DNA from: Hormoscilla sp. GM7CHS1pb
GTDB lineage: Bacteria; Cyanobacteriota; Cyanobacteriia; Cyanobacteriales; Desertifilaceae
Length of the DNA: 64,000 nt
Direction of reading: 5' to 3'
Assembly: GCA_014323675.1 (NCBI GenBank)
Contig: JACONN010000002.1
Coordinates: 124,001 to 188,000, forward strand
In this document: positions 1 to 10,443 of the stretch, piece by piece
Numbering within the stretch: the stretch's first letter is position 1
How the letters are laid out: each line of letters opens with the position of its first letter
The notes under the pieces: generated by a model
Seen by the model: only the letters and a program-made list of their open reading frames with translations
Databases searched by the model: none
Told to the model about the DNA's origin: nothing
Program-made: the position numbers and the translations under genes

Positions 1-85
1 AATTGCGGATGGTTTGTGAAGGGATGCAGTCGGCATAGCCTCAATCTTGTCGTTCCCTGACGAAAGCAGGGAAGGAGAGTTCAAC

Positions 86-441
86 CTATGATTCGTTCTT
101 CAGAGTATATCCCTGAACTTCGATATCAGGTCGCAATTTCACTTCAATTCGAGTTCTAGCCTGCTCAATATCAGGTGCTACGACAAAAGCAAATTGTCCT
201 CGATCAAAATCGATGATTTCAATAGCATCAACTAACTCAAAGCTGAGAGTTACTAGGGATAAACCAGAAACTTTTAGGTCAATCTGAACGGACTCCTGAA
301 TTACATCCATGCCAAAACGGATGACCCTACCTGCATCATCTGTAGCTTCGTAACATCTTCACGATCGGCAATTTTGGGTTCGGACCAAAATAGTTCTAGT
401 AAAGTCAGTTCGTCAATTTTTTCGCGTAGTTTCATTTGCAT
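86..441 (-). pseudogene. small hypothetical protein, split by a frameshift
   Basis: Two overlapping pieces on the minus strand read as one gene. The N-terminal piece starts at 441 with MQMKLREKIDELTLLELFW. The C-terminal piece, open from 310 down to 86, starts MDVIQESVQIDLKVSGLSL. In the second frame the text can be read further upstream as EATDDAGRVIRFGMDVIQ, which continues the first piece after about ADREDV, so one indel near 355-365 would join them into roughly 115 residues. There is no signal peptide or membrane segment. I do not recognise the family and assign no function. The start is the first ATG of the N-terminal piece. The join is an inference from the overlap and frame continuity. 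Confidence 0.45.
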
Positions 442-1520
442 TTTAACCTTCTCGGTAAAATTAGGCACTTACAAATTTTCGACTACCATCGGGCATGATT
501 TCTCAATAACTTTTCATTGTAGCAAATAAATTTTCCCGACACCGAGAAGAGATTCGCGTACTTCTATGTCAGCTTGTCTTATTATACCCGATCGCACTCT
601 CAAAGTTTTGGAGAAGTGCTGTAGGCACCGCCCACCAGACACGCTGCGCTACCGGTATGTATAATGATTCAATTTGCGTCATACCAAATGTCGGCAAATG
701 TAGCTACACTCTCTAACCTATATTTACCTTAGCCTGCGGTTGAACTCCTTCGCTTCGCTGTCGGCCCGCCTCTGGTTCAAACCAGAGCGTTACCAGGCGG
801 GAGCCAGGTTTCGAGGCGCCAAGTCGGTTAAAACCGACTAATGGCAAAATGGGGTAGCGACGCTGAATAATGGGGGTAAATATTAGGGAAAAACGGAAAT
901 GCTTGGGGGCATTTGTTTCAGGCGATCGCTATTAATATTAATGCTACAGCCTGCGGTTAAACTCCTTCACTTCGCACTTCACCCGCCTCTGGTTCAAACC
1001 AGAGCGTTACCAGGCGGGAGCCAGGTTTCGAGGCGCCAAGTCTGTTAAAACCGACTAATGGCAAAATGCGGTAGCGACGCTAAATAATAGAGGTAAATAT
1101 TAGGAAAAAAAACCCGGGAAATGCTGGGAGACATTTGTTTCAGGCGATCGCTATTAATGCTACAGATATTCACTCTATGTTTTTAAATAATTATAGCATG
1201 CGTTTTTCGATTTCAGCTTGTCCTATTATACCCGATCGCACTCTCAAAGTTTTGGAGAATCGCTGTAGGAATATTGGGAGTTTGAAAGACTTTACTGAGA
1301 TGATTGATCGGGAGTTCTCTCTCTTATATTCTGCAAACAGAATCGCTACATTTGTGGGAGATTTCCGCTAGCGCTGTATTATTCGGAGGCAATGTTCTGA
1401 TTGAAAAAATAATCGTTCTGGAATATTCATCTGTTTTAACTGTAAGATGAGGTGAATAGAGGCGGACATGCTGGGAATTACCGTTTCAGCATCAAACCCC
1501 AGCCCCCACAGCCTCACGGA
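442..1520. other. gene-free, repeat-rich interval
   Basis: No convincing gene. The interval holds a long direct repeat (731-947 and 948-1165) and a second pair of about 55 bp (around 573-627 and 1214-1268) around the phrase TATACCCGATCGCACTCTC. Several hairpins are present, for example AGTCGGTTAAAACCGACT near 821-838. A 78-codon open frame at 1135-1371 lies inside repeat sequence and has no ribosome-binding site, so it is not called. Confidence 0.6.
731..1165. repeat. ~217-bp tandem direct repeat, two copies
   Basis: Copy one (about 731-947) and copy two (about 948-1165) match almost base for base. Each contains GGTTCAAACCAGAG, the phrase CCAGGCGGGAGCCAGGTTTC, an inverted repeat of GGTTAAAACC type and a HIP1 site. 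The same GGCGCCAAGT...GTTAAAAC motif recurs near 19920, so the core belongs to a dispersed family. The junction is direct, which suggests duplication by slippage or unequal exchange. Confidence 0.8.
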
Positions 1521-2363
1521 CTAATCAATAAACTGTCCCGTCTTGTCGATATAGCGATAGCTGCTATAGCGTTCATATTTGACACGTGCTCTACCTTTGG
1601 AAAAGCTATTAGCCTCGTAAAACTGGCGTGCGATGACTCTCTGTCCGGTTTTGTTGATATAGCCCCACATGTCATCAATTTTGACACATGCTAGACCTTC
1701 GGAAAAGCTATAAGCATAGTAAAACTGGGGTGCGATGACTATCTGTCCGGTTTTGTTGATATAGCCCCACTTGCCATTGCCATCAATTTTGACACCTGCT
1801 AGACCTTCGGAAAAGCTATAAGCCTCGTAAAACTGGGGTGCGATGACTCTCTGTCCGGTTTTGTTGATATAGCCATACTTGCCATCAATTTTGACACCTG
1901 CTAGACCTTCGGAAAAGCTCGGAGCCTTGTCAAACTTGATGACTCTCTGTCCGGTTTTGTTGATATAGCCATACTTGCCATCAATTTTGACAAGTGCTAG
2001 ACCTTCGGAAAAGCTATTAGCCTCGTCAAACTTGGGTGCGATGACTATCTGTCCGGTTTTGTTGATATAGCCATACTTGCCATCAATTTTGACAAGTGCT
2101 AGACCTTCGGAAAAGCTATTAGCCTCGTCAAACTTGGGTGCGATGACTATCTGTCCGGTTTTGTTGATATAGCCCCACTTGCTATCAATTCTGACAAGTG
2201 CTAGACCTTCGGAAAAGCTATTAGCATCGTCAAACTTGGGTGCGATGACTATCTGTCCGGTTTTGTTGATATAGCCATACTTGCTATCAATGCTATCAAT
2301 TTTGACAGGTGCTAGACCTTCGGAAAAGCTCGGAGCCTCGTCAAACTTGGGTGCGATGCCCAC
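1521..2363 (-). CDS. WG-repeat protein, 5'-truncated
   Basis: The 280-residue product is almost entirely eight WG/KWG-type repeats of about 34 residues, each like KYGYINKTGQIVIAPKFDE followed by a SFSEGLA(L/G)VKID segment. The fifth unit has lost two residues (IKFDKA instead of IAPKFDEA). WG-repeat proteins are common in cyanobacteria, and the repeats are thought to form protein-binding beta structures; the specific role is unknown. No signal peptide or N-terminal domain is present. The frame opens in the middle of a repeat at an ATG only about 20 bp from the left end of the Uma2 array, and no ribosome-binding site is seen there. I infer that the original 5' end was lost at the array junction. 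It may no longer be expressed. Confidence 0.7.
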   Translation of the reverse strand: MGIAPKFDEAPSFSEGLAPVKIDSIDSKYGYINKTGQIVIAPKFDDANSFSEGLALVRIDSKWGYINKTGQIVIAPKFDEANSFSEGLALVKIDGKYGYINKTGQIVIAPKFDEANSFSEGLALVKIDGKYGYINKTGQRVIKFDKAPSFSEGLAGVKIDGKYGYINKTGQRVIAPQFYEAYSFSEGLAGVKIDGNGKWGYINKTGQIVIAPQFYYAYSFSEGLACVKIDDMWGYINKTGQRVIARQFYEANSFSKGRARVKYERYSSYRYIDKTGQFID

Positions 2364-2561
2364 CCTACATATCTTGGCTCTTTTTTATAGATGCGAGCGC
2401 CCTACAGTCTCGCCCCATTACATTATCAAATAATGGGACGATCGGATTTGCTCTCCCTCCCCAGATTACCCGAAATTAACAGGTAAATTATTATAACTTT
2501 ACACCCAATTGCTTCAAGAGCGAGTAAAATAAAAATGGCGCTCAATCTAGGAGAGATAATC

Positions 2562-3416
2562 ATGAGTGAGCAAGCGGTAATAACCAAGACAGACTACTGG
2601 GAACCAGATGTTAGCAATCTAGTCACGGAGGATGATACACCGGTGGACAATTTTTGTTCGGAAAAGCAACAACGCTTTTTGGCAAACTCGGTTTACAATT
2701 CTGGGCCATGGCAGACTTTTGTGGCAGCAGCAAATGTCGGCATATTCTATTCATCAGAGGAACCGGCGATCGTGCCAGATGTATTCTTGAGTTTGGATGT
2801 GACGGTTCCGGAAGATTGGTGGAAAAAGCAAAACCGTTGTTACATGGTGTGGAAGTTTAAGAAACCGCCAGAAGTGGCAATTGAAATTGTCTCGAACAAG
2901 AAGGGCGAAGAACTGGGGGAAAAACTAAATATATATGCAAAAGTTGGGGTTACTTACTACATAGTGTATGACCCCAGCCAACAATTGGGAAAAAAGTTGT
3001 TGCGGGTGTACGAACTCAGGGGAATGCGCTACTATGAAACAAATCAAACTTGGCTAGATAAAGTGGGGCTGGGTGTAACTCTCTGGTCAGGTGTTTTTGA
3101 AGGCAGGCATGATGTATGGCTCCGCTGGTGCGATCGGGAGGGCAATGTTCTCCTGACTGGATCTGAAATCGGCGAACAAGAAAAACAACGTGCCGAACAA
3201 GAAAAACAACGTGCCGAACAAGAAAAACAACGTGCCGAACAAGAAAAACAACGTGCCGAACAAGAAAAACAACGTGCCGAACAAGAAAAACAACGTGCAT
3301 CCCTTGCTGAGTCCCAGTTGGAACAAACCTCGGACCAGTTAGAACAAGAAAAACAACGTACCCAACTCCTTGCAGAACGGCTGCTTGCTTTGGGTATCGA
3401 TCCAGATAGTCTGTAA
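2562..3416 (+). CDS. Uma2-family predicted endonuclease, copy 1
   Basis: The product is a 284-residue member of the Uma2 (DUF820) family, a PD-(D/E)XK nuclease-like fold greatly expanded in cyanobacteria with unproven cellular role. The visible core is PDVFLSLDV (acidic residue), AIEIVSNKKGEEL (Glu and Ser of the EVxS motif) and a Lys-Tyr helix KLNIYAKVGVTYYIVYDP. A charged coiled coil follows, with six tandem EQEKQRA heptads and then SLAESQLEQTSDQLEQ. I start at the second ATG (2562), 9 codons inside the longest frame, because it has AGGAGAG about 8 nt upstream while the first ATG has none. This copy is unique in carrying CSEKQQRFLANSVYNSG where most others have GSAKQQRLFVESIYSSG. Confidence 0.85.
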   Translation: MSEQAVITKTDYWEPDVSNLVTEDDTPVDNFCSEKQQRFLANSVYNSGPWQTFVAAANVGIFYSSEEPAIVPDVFLSLDVTVPEDWWKKQNRCYMVWKFKKPPEVAIEIVSNKKGEELGEKLNIYAKVGVTYYIVYDPSQQLGKKLLRVYELRGMRYYETNQTWLDKVGLGVTLWSGVFEGRHDVWLRWCDREGNVLLTGSEIGEQEKQRAEQEKQRAEQEKQRAEQEKQRAEQEKQRAEQEKQRASLAESQLEQTSDQLEQEKQRTQLLAERLLALGIDPDSL

Positions 3417-3444
3417 AGAGGTTTTATTCCCTTTCATAACCGGT

Positions 3445-3468
3445 CCAGAGGTTGAGAGCAACCTCTGG
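3445..3468 (+). terminator. hairpin after Uma2 copy 1
   Basis: A perfect 10-bp stem, CCAGAGGTTG/CAACCTCTGG with loop AGAG, lies about 30 nt after the stop codon. No T-run follows, so it may be a processing or stabilising hairpin rather than a classic terminator. Equivalent hairpins follow the other array genes (for example at 8694-8717); after copies 2 and 4 the stem is a variant, CTGTCCA...TGGACAG, and after copies 3 and 7 it carries a mismatch. Confidence 0.5.
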
Positions 3469-3868
3469 ACAGAATAACATTAAAAATAGTGCTAAGTTGA
3501 TTTTGGTTTGACTAACGTCGCTCTAGGCGAAACAAGGTTGAAATCGGCAAGATAAACGTTTGTAGTAGCTCCATCATTGGTACATTATTAAACCCTACTT
3601 CTCAGATTCATTGTATCACCCTCCGAGACACCTATGACCTTGGCCCTTGGCAAACTCATTATATCATCCTCCGAGAGTCACCGATGACCTTAGCGGAGTA
3701 TTTATTGGCTCTTTTTTATAGATGCGAGCGCCCTGCAGTCTCGCCCCATTACATTATCAAATAATGGGACGCTCTCCCGGAAATAACAGGTAAATTATTA
3801 TAACTTTACACCCAATTACTTCAAGAGCGAGTACAATAAAAATGGCGCTCAATCTAGGAGAGATAATC

Positions 3869-4618
3869 ATGAGTGAGCAAGCGGTAATAACCAAGACAGA
3901 CTACTGGGAACCAGATGTTAGCAATCTAGTCACGGAGGATGATACACCGGTGGACAATTTCGGATCCGCGAAACAACAACGCTTATTTGTAGAATCAATT
4001 TACAGTTCTGGTAAGGGTCAGAGTTGTTTGGCAGAAGCAAATGTTGGCATATTCTATTCATCAGAGGAACCGGCGATCGTGCCAGATGTATTCTTGAGTT
4101 TGGATGTGACGGTTCCGGAAGATTGGTGGAAAAAGCAAAACCGTTGTTACATGGTGTGGAAGTTTAAGAAACCGCCAGAAGTGGCAATTGAAATTGTCTC
4201 GAACAAGAAGGGCGAAGAACTGGGGGAAAAACTAAATATATATGCAAAAGTTGGGGTTACTTACTACATAGTGTATGACCCCAGCCAACAATTGGGAAAA
4301 AAGTTGTTGCGGGTGTACGAACTCAGGGGAATGCACTACTATGAAACAAATCAAACTTGGCTAGATAAAGTGGGGCTGGGTGTAACTCTCTGGTCAGGTG
4401 TTTTTGAAGGCAGGCATGATGTATGGCTCCGCTGGTGCGATCGGGAGGGCAATGTTCTCCTGACTGGATCTGAAATCGGCGAACAAGAAAAACAACGTGC
4501 CGAACAAGCAGAACAACGGGCATCACTTGCTGAGTCCCAGTTAGAACAAGAAAAACAACGCACCCAATTCCTTGCAGAACGGCTGCTTGCTTTGGGTATC
4601 GATCCAGATAGTCTGTAA
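3869..4618 (+). CDS. Uma2-family predicted endonuclease, copy 2 (shortest)
   Basis: This copy encodes 249 residues from the ATG preceded by AGGAGAG. The nuclease-like core is the same as in the other copies (PDVFLSLDV, AIEIVSNKKG, KLNIYAKVG). The coiled-coil tail is reduced to one EQEKQRA and one EQAEQRA heptad and lacks the TSDQLEQ segment. It also has H for R in GMHYYE and FLAERL for LLAERL near the end. Its 3' half and downstream spacer match copy 4 almost exactly, including an extra stretch with GTGTTCTGGAACAAAAAAAT not found after most copies. Confidence 0.85.
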   Translation: MSEQAVITKTDYWEPDVSNLVTEDDTPVDNFGSAKQQRLFVESIYSSGKGQSCLAEANVGIFYSSEEPAIVPDVFLSLDVTVPEDWWKKQNRCYMVWKFKKPPEVAIEIVSNKKGEELGEKLNIYAKVGVTYYIVYDPSQQLGKKLLRVYELRGMHYYETNQTWLDKVGLGVTLWSGVFEGRHDVWLRWCDREGNVLLTGSEIGEQEKQRAEQAEQRASLAESQLEQEKQRTQFLAERLLALGIDPDSL

Positions 4619-5153
4619 AGAGGTTTTATTACCTTTCATAACCTGTCCAAAGGTTGCTCTCAACCTCTGGACAGAATAACATTAATGATTGTGTTCTGGA
4701 ACAAAAAAATGTTGAAATTTAATTGATTGACCCAATAACGCCAAAACAAAGTACAATAAAAATAGTGCTAAGTTGATTTTGGTTTGACTAACGTCGCTCT
4801 AGGCGAAACAAGGTTGAAATCGGCAAGATAAACGTTTGTAGTAGCTCCATCATTGGTACATTATTAAACCGCAAGTCCCCTACTTCTCAGATTCATTGTA
4901 TCACCCTCCGAGACACCTATGACCTTGGCCCTTGGCAAACTCATTATATCATCCTCCGAGAGTCACCGATGACCTTAGCGGAGTATTTATTGGCTCTTTT
5001 TTATAGATGCGAGCGCCCTGCAGTCTCGCCCCATTACATTATCAAATAATGGGACGCTCTCCCGGAAATAACAGGTAAATTATTATAACTTTACACCCAA
5101 TTACTTCAAGAGCGAGTACAATAAAAATGGCGCTCAATCTAGGAGAGATAATC

Positions 5154-6029
5154 ATGAGTGAGCAAGCGGTAATAACCAAGACAGACTACTGGGAACCAGA
5201 TGTTAGCAATCTAGTCACGGAGGATGATACACCGGTGGACAATTTCGGATCCGCGAAACAACAACGCTTATTTGTAGAATCAATTTACAGTTCTGGTAAG
5301 GGTCAGAGTTGTTTGGCAGAAGCAAATGTTGGCATATTCTATTCATCAGAGGAACCGGCGATCGTGCCAGATGTATTCTTGAGTTTGGATGTGACGGTTC
5401 CGGAAGATTGGTGGAAAAAGCAAAACCGTTGTTACATGGTGTGGAAGTTTAAGAAACCGCCAGAAGTGGCAATTGAAATTGTCTCGAACAAGAAGGGCGA
5501 AGAACTGGGGGAAAAACTAAATATATATGCAAAAGTTGGGGTTACTTACTACATAGTGTATGACCCCAGCCAACAATTGGGAAAAAAGTTGTTGCGGGTG
5601 TACGAACTCAGGGGAATGCGCTACTATGAAACAAATCAAACTTGGCTAGATAAAGTGGGGCTGGGTGTAACTCTCTGGTCAGGTGTTTTTGAAGGCAGGC
5701 ATGATGTATGGCTCCGCTGGTGCGATCGGGAGGGGAATGTTCTCCTGACTGGATCTGAAATCGGCGAACAAGAAAAACAACGTGCCGAACAAGAAAAACA
5801 ACGTGCCGAACAAGAAAAACAACGTGTCGAACAAGAAAAACAACGTGCCGAACAAGAAAAACAACGTGCCGAACAAGAAAAACAACGCGCCGAACAAGCA
5901 GAACAACGTGCATCCCTTGCTGAGTCCCAGTTGGAACAAACCTCGGACCAGTTAGAACAAGAAAAACAACGTACCCAACTCCTTGCAGAACGGCTGCTTG
6001 CTTTGGGTATCGATCCAGATAGTCTGTAA
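5154..6029 (+). CDS. Uma2-family predicted endonuclease, copy 3
   Basis: This copy encodes 291 residues from the AGGAGAG-preceded ATG. The core matches the other array members. The tail has seven heptads, the third ending in Val (EQEKQRV) and the last being EQAEQRA; the same Val and EQAEQRA signature occurs in copy 7, which marks the two as close relatives. The domain order is a short N-terminal segment, the PD-(D/E)XK-like core at about residues 40-190, then the coiled coil. No signal peptide, so presumably cytoplasmic. Confidence 0.85.
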   Translation: MSEQAVITKTDYWEPDVSNLVTEDDTPVDNFGSAKQQRLFVESIYSSGKGQSCLAEANVGIFYSSEEPAIVPDVFLSLDVTVPEDWWKKQNRCYMVWKFKKPPEVAIEIVSNKKGEELGEKLNIYAKVGVTYYIVYDPSQQLGKKLLRVYELRGMRYYETNQTWLDKVGLGVTLWSGVFEGRHDVWLRWCDREGNVLLTGSEIGEQEKQRAEQEKQRAEQEKQRVEQEKQRAEQEKQRAEQEKQRAEQAEQRASLAESQLEQTSDQLEQEKQRTQLLAERLLALGIDPDSL

Positions 6030-6527
6030 AGAGGTTTTATTACCTTTCATAACCGGTCTAGAGGTTGAGAGCAACCTCTGGACAGAATAACATTAAAAAT
6101 AGTGCTAAGTTGATTTTGGTTTGACTAACGTCGCTCTAGGCGAAACAAGGTTGAAATCGGCAAGATAAACGTTTGTAGTAGCTCCATCATTGGTACATTA
6201 TTAAACCGCAAGTCCCCTACTTCTCAGATTCATTGTATCACCCTCCGAGACACCTATGACCTTGGCCCTTGGCAAACTCATTATATCATCCTCCGAGAGT
6301 CCCGATGACCTTAGCGGATGGTGGGCGGTGGGACATTTATTGGCTCTTTTTTATAGATGCGAGCGCCCTACAGTCTCGCCCCATTACATTATCAAATAAT
6401 GGGACGATCGGATTTGCTCTCCCTCCCCAGATTACCCGAAATTAACAGGTAAATTATTATAACTTTACACCCAATTGCTTCAAGAGCGAGTAAAATAAAA
6501 ATGGCGCTCAATCTAGGAGAGATAATC

Positions 6528-7275
6528 ATGAGTGAGCAAGCGGTAATAACCAAGACAGACTACTGGGAACCAGATGTTAGCAATCTAGTCACGGAGGATG
6601 ATACACCGGTGGACAATTTTTGTTCGGAAAACAACAACGCTTTTTGGCAAACTCAATTTACAATTCTGGCCATGGCAGAGTTTTGTGGCAGCAGCAAATG
6701 TTGGCATATTCTATTCATCAGAGGAACCGGCGATCGTGCCAGATGTATTCTTGAGTTTGGATGTGACGGTTCCGGAAGATTGGTGGAAAAAGCAAAACCG
6801 TTGTTACATGGTGTGGAAGTTTAAGAAACCGCCAGAAGTGGCAATTGAAATTGTCTCGAACAAGAAGGGCGAAGAACTGGGGGAAAAACTAAATATATAT
6901 GCAAAAGTTGGGGTTACTTACTACATAGTGTATGACCCCAGCCAACAATTGGGAAAAAAGTTGTTGCGGGTGTACGAACTCAGGGGAATGCGCTACTATG
7001 AAACAAATCAAACTTGGCTAGATAAAGTGGGGCTGGGTGTAACTCTCTGGTCAGGTGTTTTTGAAGGCAGGCATGATGTATGGCTCCGCTGGTGCGATCG
7101 GGAGGGCAATGTTCTCCTGACTGGATCTGAAATCGGCGAACAAGAAAAACAACGTGCCGAACAAGCAGAACAACGGGCATCACTTGCTGAGTCCCAGTTA
7201 GAACAAGAAAAACAACGCACCCAATTCCTTGCAGAACGGCTGCTTGCTTTGGGTATCGATCCAGATAGTCTGTAA
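6528..7275 (+). pseudogene. Uma2-family copy 4, frameshifted
   Basis: The reading frame from the AGGAGAG-preceded ATG ends at 6824 after 98 residues. Relative to copy 1, one G is missing at about 6631 (GTTCGGAAAACAAC against GTTCGGAAAAGCAAC). This converts CSEKQQRF into CSENNNAFW and shifts the rest. The original frame reopens and runs intact to 7275, with the normal nuclease core and the short two-heptad tail of copy 2. It is either a genuine dead copy or a consensus error; the array's redundancy makes real decay possible. Confidence 0.8.
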
Positions 7276-7810
7276 AGAGGTTTTATTACCTTTCATAACC
7301 TGTCCAAAGGTTGCTCTCAAACTCTGGACAGAATAACATTAATGATTGTGTTCTGGAACAAAAAAATGTTGAAATTTAATTGATTGACCCAATAACGCCA
7401 AAACAAAGTACAATAAAAATAGTGCTAAGTTGATTTTGGTTTGACTAACGTCGCTCTAGGCGAAACAAGGTTGAAATCGGCAAGATAAACGTTTGTAGTA
7501 GCTCCATCATTGGTACATTATTAAACCGCAAGTCCCCTACTTCTCAGATTCATTGTATCACCCTCCGAGACACCTATGACCTTGGCCCTTGGCAAACTCA
7601 TTATATCATCCTCCGAGAGTCACCGATGACCTTAGCGGAGTATTTATTGGCTCTTTTTTATAGATGCGAGCGCCCTGCAGTCTCGCCCCATTACATTATC
7701 AAATAATGGGACGCTCTCCCGGAAATAACAGGTAAATTATTATAACTTTACACCCAATTACTTCAAGAGCGAGTACAATAAAAATGGCGCTCAATCTAGG
7801 AGAGATAATC

Positions 7811-8665
7811 ATGAGTGAGCAAGCGGTAATAACCAAGACAGACTACTGGGAACCAGATGTTAGCAATCTAGTCACGGAGGATGATACACCGGTGGACAAT
7901 TTCGGATCCGCGAAACAACAACGCTTATTTGTAGAATCAATTTACAGTTCTGGTAAGGGTCAGAGTTGTTTGGCAGAAGCAAATGTTGGCATATTCTATT
8001 CATCAGAGGAACCGGCGATCGTGCCAGATGTATTCTTGAGTTTGGATGTGACGGTTCCGGAAGATTGGTGGAAAAAGCAAAACCGTTGTTACATGGTGTG
8101 GAAGTTTAAGAAACCGCCAGAAGTGGCAATTGAAATTGTCTCGAACAAGAAGGGCGAAGAACTGGGGGAAAAACTAAATATATATGCAAAAGTTGGGGTT
8201 ACTTACTACATAGTGTATGACCCCAGCCAACAATTGGGAAAAAAGTTGTTGCGGGTGTACGAACTCAGGGGAATGCGCTACTATGAAACAAATCAAACTT
8301 GGCTAGATAAAGTGGGGCTGGGTGTAACTCTCTGGTCAGGTGTTTTTGAAGGCAGGCATGATGTATGGCTCCGCTGGTGCGATCGGGAGGGCAATGTTCT
8401 CCTGACTGGATCTGAAATCGGCGAACAAGAAAAACAACGTGCCGAACAAGAAAAACAACGTGCCGAACAAGAAAAACAACGTGCCGAACAAGAAAAACAA
8501 CGTGCCGAACAAGAAAAACAACGTGCCGAACAAGAAAAACAACGTGCATCCCTTGCTGAGTCCCAGTTGGAACAAACCTCGGACCAGTTAGAACAAGAAA
8601 AACAACGTACCCAACTCCTTGCAGAACGGCTGCTTGCTTTGGGTATCGATCCAGATAGTCTGTAA
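7811..8665 (+). CDS. Uma2-family predicted endonuclease, copy 5
   Basis: This copy encodes 284 residues with six EQEKQRA heptads. The 3' half and downstream spacer match copy 1 (including the spacer variant AAACCCTACTTC), but the N-terminal variable segment is of the GSAKQQRLFVESIYSSG type rather than copy 1's. It is therefore a mosaic of two copy types, as expected from recombination inside the array. The start follows the AGGAGAG ribosome-binding site. Confidence 0.85.
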   Translation: MSEQAVITKTDYWEPDVSNLVTEDDTPVDNFGSAKQQRLFVESIYSSGKGQSCLAEANVGIFYSSEEPAIVPDVFLSLDVTVPEDWWKKQNRCYMVWKFKKPPEVAIEIVSNKKGEELGEKLNIYAKVGVTYYIVYDPSQQLGKKLLRVYELRGMRYYETNQTWLDKVGLGVTLWSGVFEGRHDVWLRWCDREGNVLLTGSEIGEQEKQRAEQEKQRAEQEKQRAEQEKQRAEQEKQRAEQEKQRASLAESQLEQTSDQLEQEKQRTQLLAERLLALGIDPDSL

Positions 8666-9117
8666 AGAGGTTTTATTCCCTTTCATAACCGGTCCAGAGG
8701 TTGAGAGCAACCTCTGGACAGAATAACATTAAAAATAGTGCTAAGTTGATTTTGGTTTGACTAACGTCGCTCTAGGCGAAACAAGGTTGAAATCGGCAAG
8801 ATAAACGTTTGTAGTAGCTCCATCATTGGTACATTATTAAACCCTACTTCTCAGATTCATTGTATCACCCTCCGAGACACCTATGACCTTGGCCCTTGGC
8901 AAACTCATTATATCATCCTCCGAGAGTCACCGATGACCTTAGCGGAGTATTTATTGGCTCTTTTTTATAGATGCGAGCGCCCTGCAGTCTCGCCCCATTA
9001 CATTATCAAATAATGGGACGCTCTCCCGGAAATAACAGGTAAATTATTATAACTTTACACCCAATTGCTTCAAGAGCGAGTAAAATAAAAATGGCGCTCA
9101 ATCTAGGAGAGATAATC

Positions 9118-9951
9118 ATGAGTGAGCAAGCGGTAATAACCAAGACAGACTACTGGGAACCAGATGTTAGCAATCTAGTCACGGAGGATGATACACCGGT
9201 GGACAATTTCGGATCCGCGAAACAACAACGCTTATTTGTAGAATCAATTTACAGTTCTGGTAAGGGTCAGAGTTGTTTGGCAGAAGCAAATGTTGGCATA
9301 TTCTATTCATCAGAGGAACCGGCGATCGTGCCAGATGTATTCTTGAGTTTGGATGTGACGGTTCCGGAAGATTGGTGGAAAAAGCAAAACCGTTGTTACA
9401 TGGTGTGGAAGTTTAAGAAACCGCCAGAAGTGGCAATTGAAATTGTCTCGAACAAGAAGGGCGAAGAACTGGGGGAAAAACTAAATATATATGCAAAAGT
9501 TGGGGTTACTTACTACATAGTGTATGACCCCAGCCAACAATTGGGAAAAAAGTTATTGCGGGTGTACGAACTCAGGGGAATGCGCTACTATGAAACAAAT
9601 CAAACTTGGCTAGATAAAGTGGGGCTGGGTGTAACTCTCTGGTCAGGTGTTTTTGAAGGCAGGCATGATGTATGGCTCCGCTGGTGCGATCGGGAGGGCA
9701 ATGTTCTCCTGACTGGATCTGAAATCGGCGAACAAGAAAAACAACGTGCCGAACAAGAAAAACAACGTGCCGAACAAGAAAAACAACGTGCCGAACAAGA
9801 AAAACAACGTGCCGAACAAGAAAAACAACGTGCATCCCTTGCTGAGTCCCAGTTGGAACAAACCTCGGACCAGTTAGAACAAGAAAAACAACGTACCCAA
9901 CTCCTTGCAGAACGGCTGCTTGCTTTGGGTATCGATCCAGATAGTCTGTAA
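9118..9951 (+). CDS. Uma2-family predicted endonuclease, copy 6
   Basis: This copy encodes 277 residues and carries five EQEKQRA heptads, one fewer than copies 1 and 5. It has the same PD-(D/E)XK-like core and AGGAGAG start as its neighbours. A synonymous change (TTATTG for TTGTTG in the KLLRVYEL segment) is shared with copies 7 and 8 and separates these three from copies 1-5. Confidence 0.85.
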   Translation: MSEQAVITKTDYWEPDVSNLVTEDDTPVDNFGSAKQQRLFVESIYSSGKGQSCLAEANVGIFYSSEEPAIVPDVFLSLDVTVPEDWWKKQNRCYMVWKFKKPPEVAIEIVSNKKGEELGEKLNIYAKVGVTYYIVYDPSQQLGKKLLRVYELRGMRYYETNQTWLDKVGLGVTLWSGVFEGRHDVWLRWCDREGNVLLTGSEIGEQEKQRAEQEKQRAEQEKQRAEQEKQRAEQEKQRASLAESQLEQTSDQLEQEKQRTQLLAERLLALGIDPDSL

Positions 9952-10443
9952 AGAGGTTTTATTACCTTTCATAACCGGTCCAGAGGTTGAGAGCAACCTC
10001 TGGACAGAATAACATTAAAAATAGTGCTAAGTTGATTTTGGTTTGACTAACGTCGCTCTAGGCGAAACAAGGTTGAAATCGGCAAGATAAACGTTTGTAG
10101 TAGCTCCATCATTGGTACATTATTAAACCGCAAGTCCCCTACTTCTCAGATTCATTGTATCACCCTCCGAGACACCTATGACCTTGGCCCTTGGCAAACT
10201 CATTATATCATCCTCCGAGAGTCCCCGATGACCTTAGCGGATGGTGGGACATTTATTGGCTCTTTTTTATAGATGCGAGCGCCCTACAGTCTCGCCCCAT
10301 TACATTATCAAATAATGGGACGATCGGATTTGCTCTCCCTCCCCAGATTACCCGAAATTAACAGGTAAATTATTATAACTTTACACCCAATTGCTTCAAG
10401 AGCGAGTAAAATAAAAATGGCGCTCAATCTAGGAGAGATAATC

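Noticed and set aside
1135..1371. 78-codon frame
   Set aside because: It lies in duplicated repeat sequence, lacks a ribosome-binding site and resembles no known protein.
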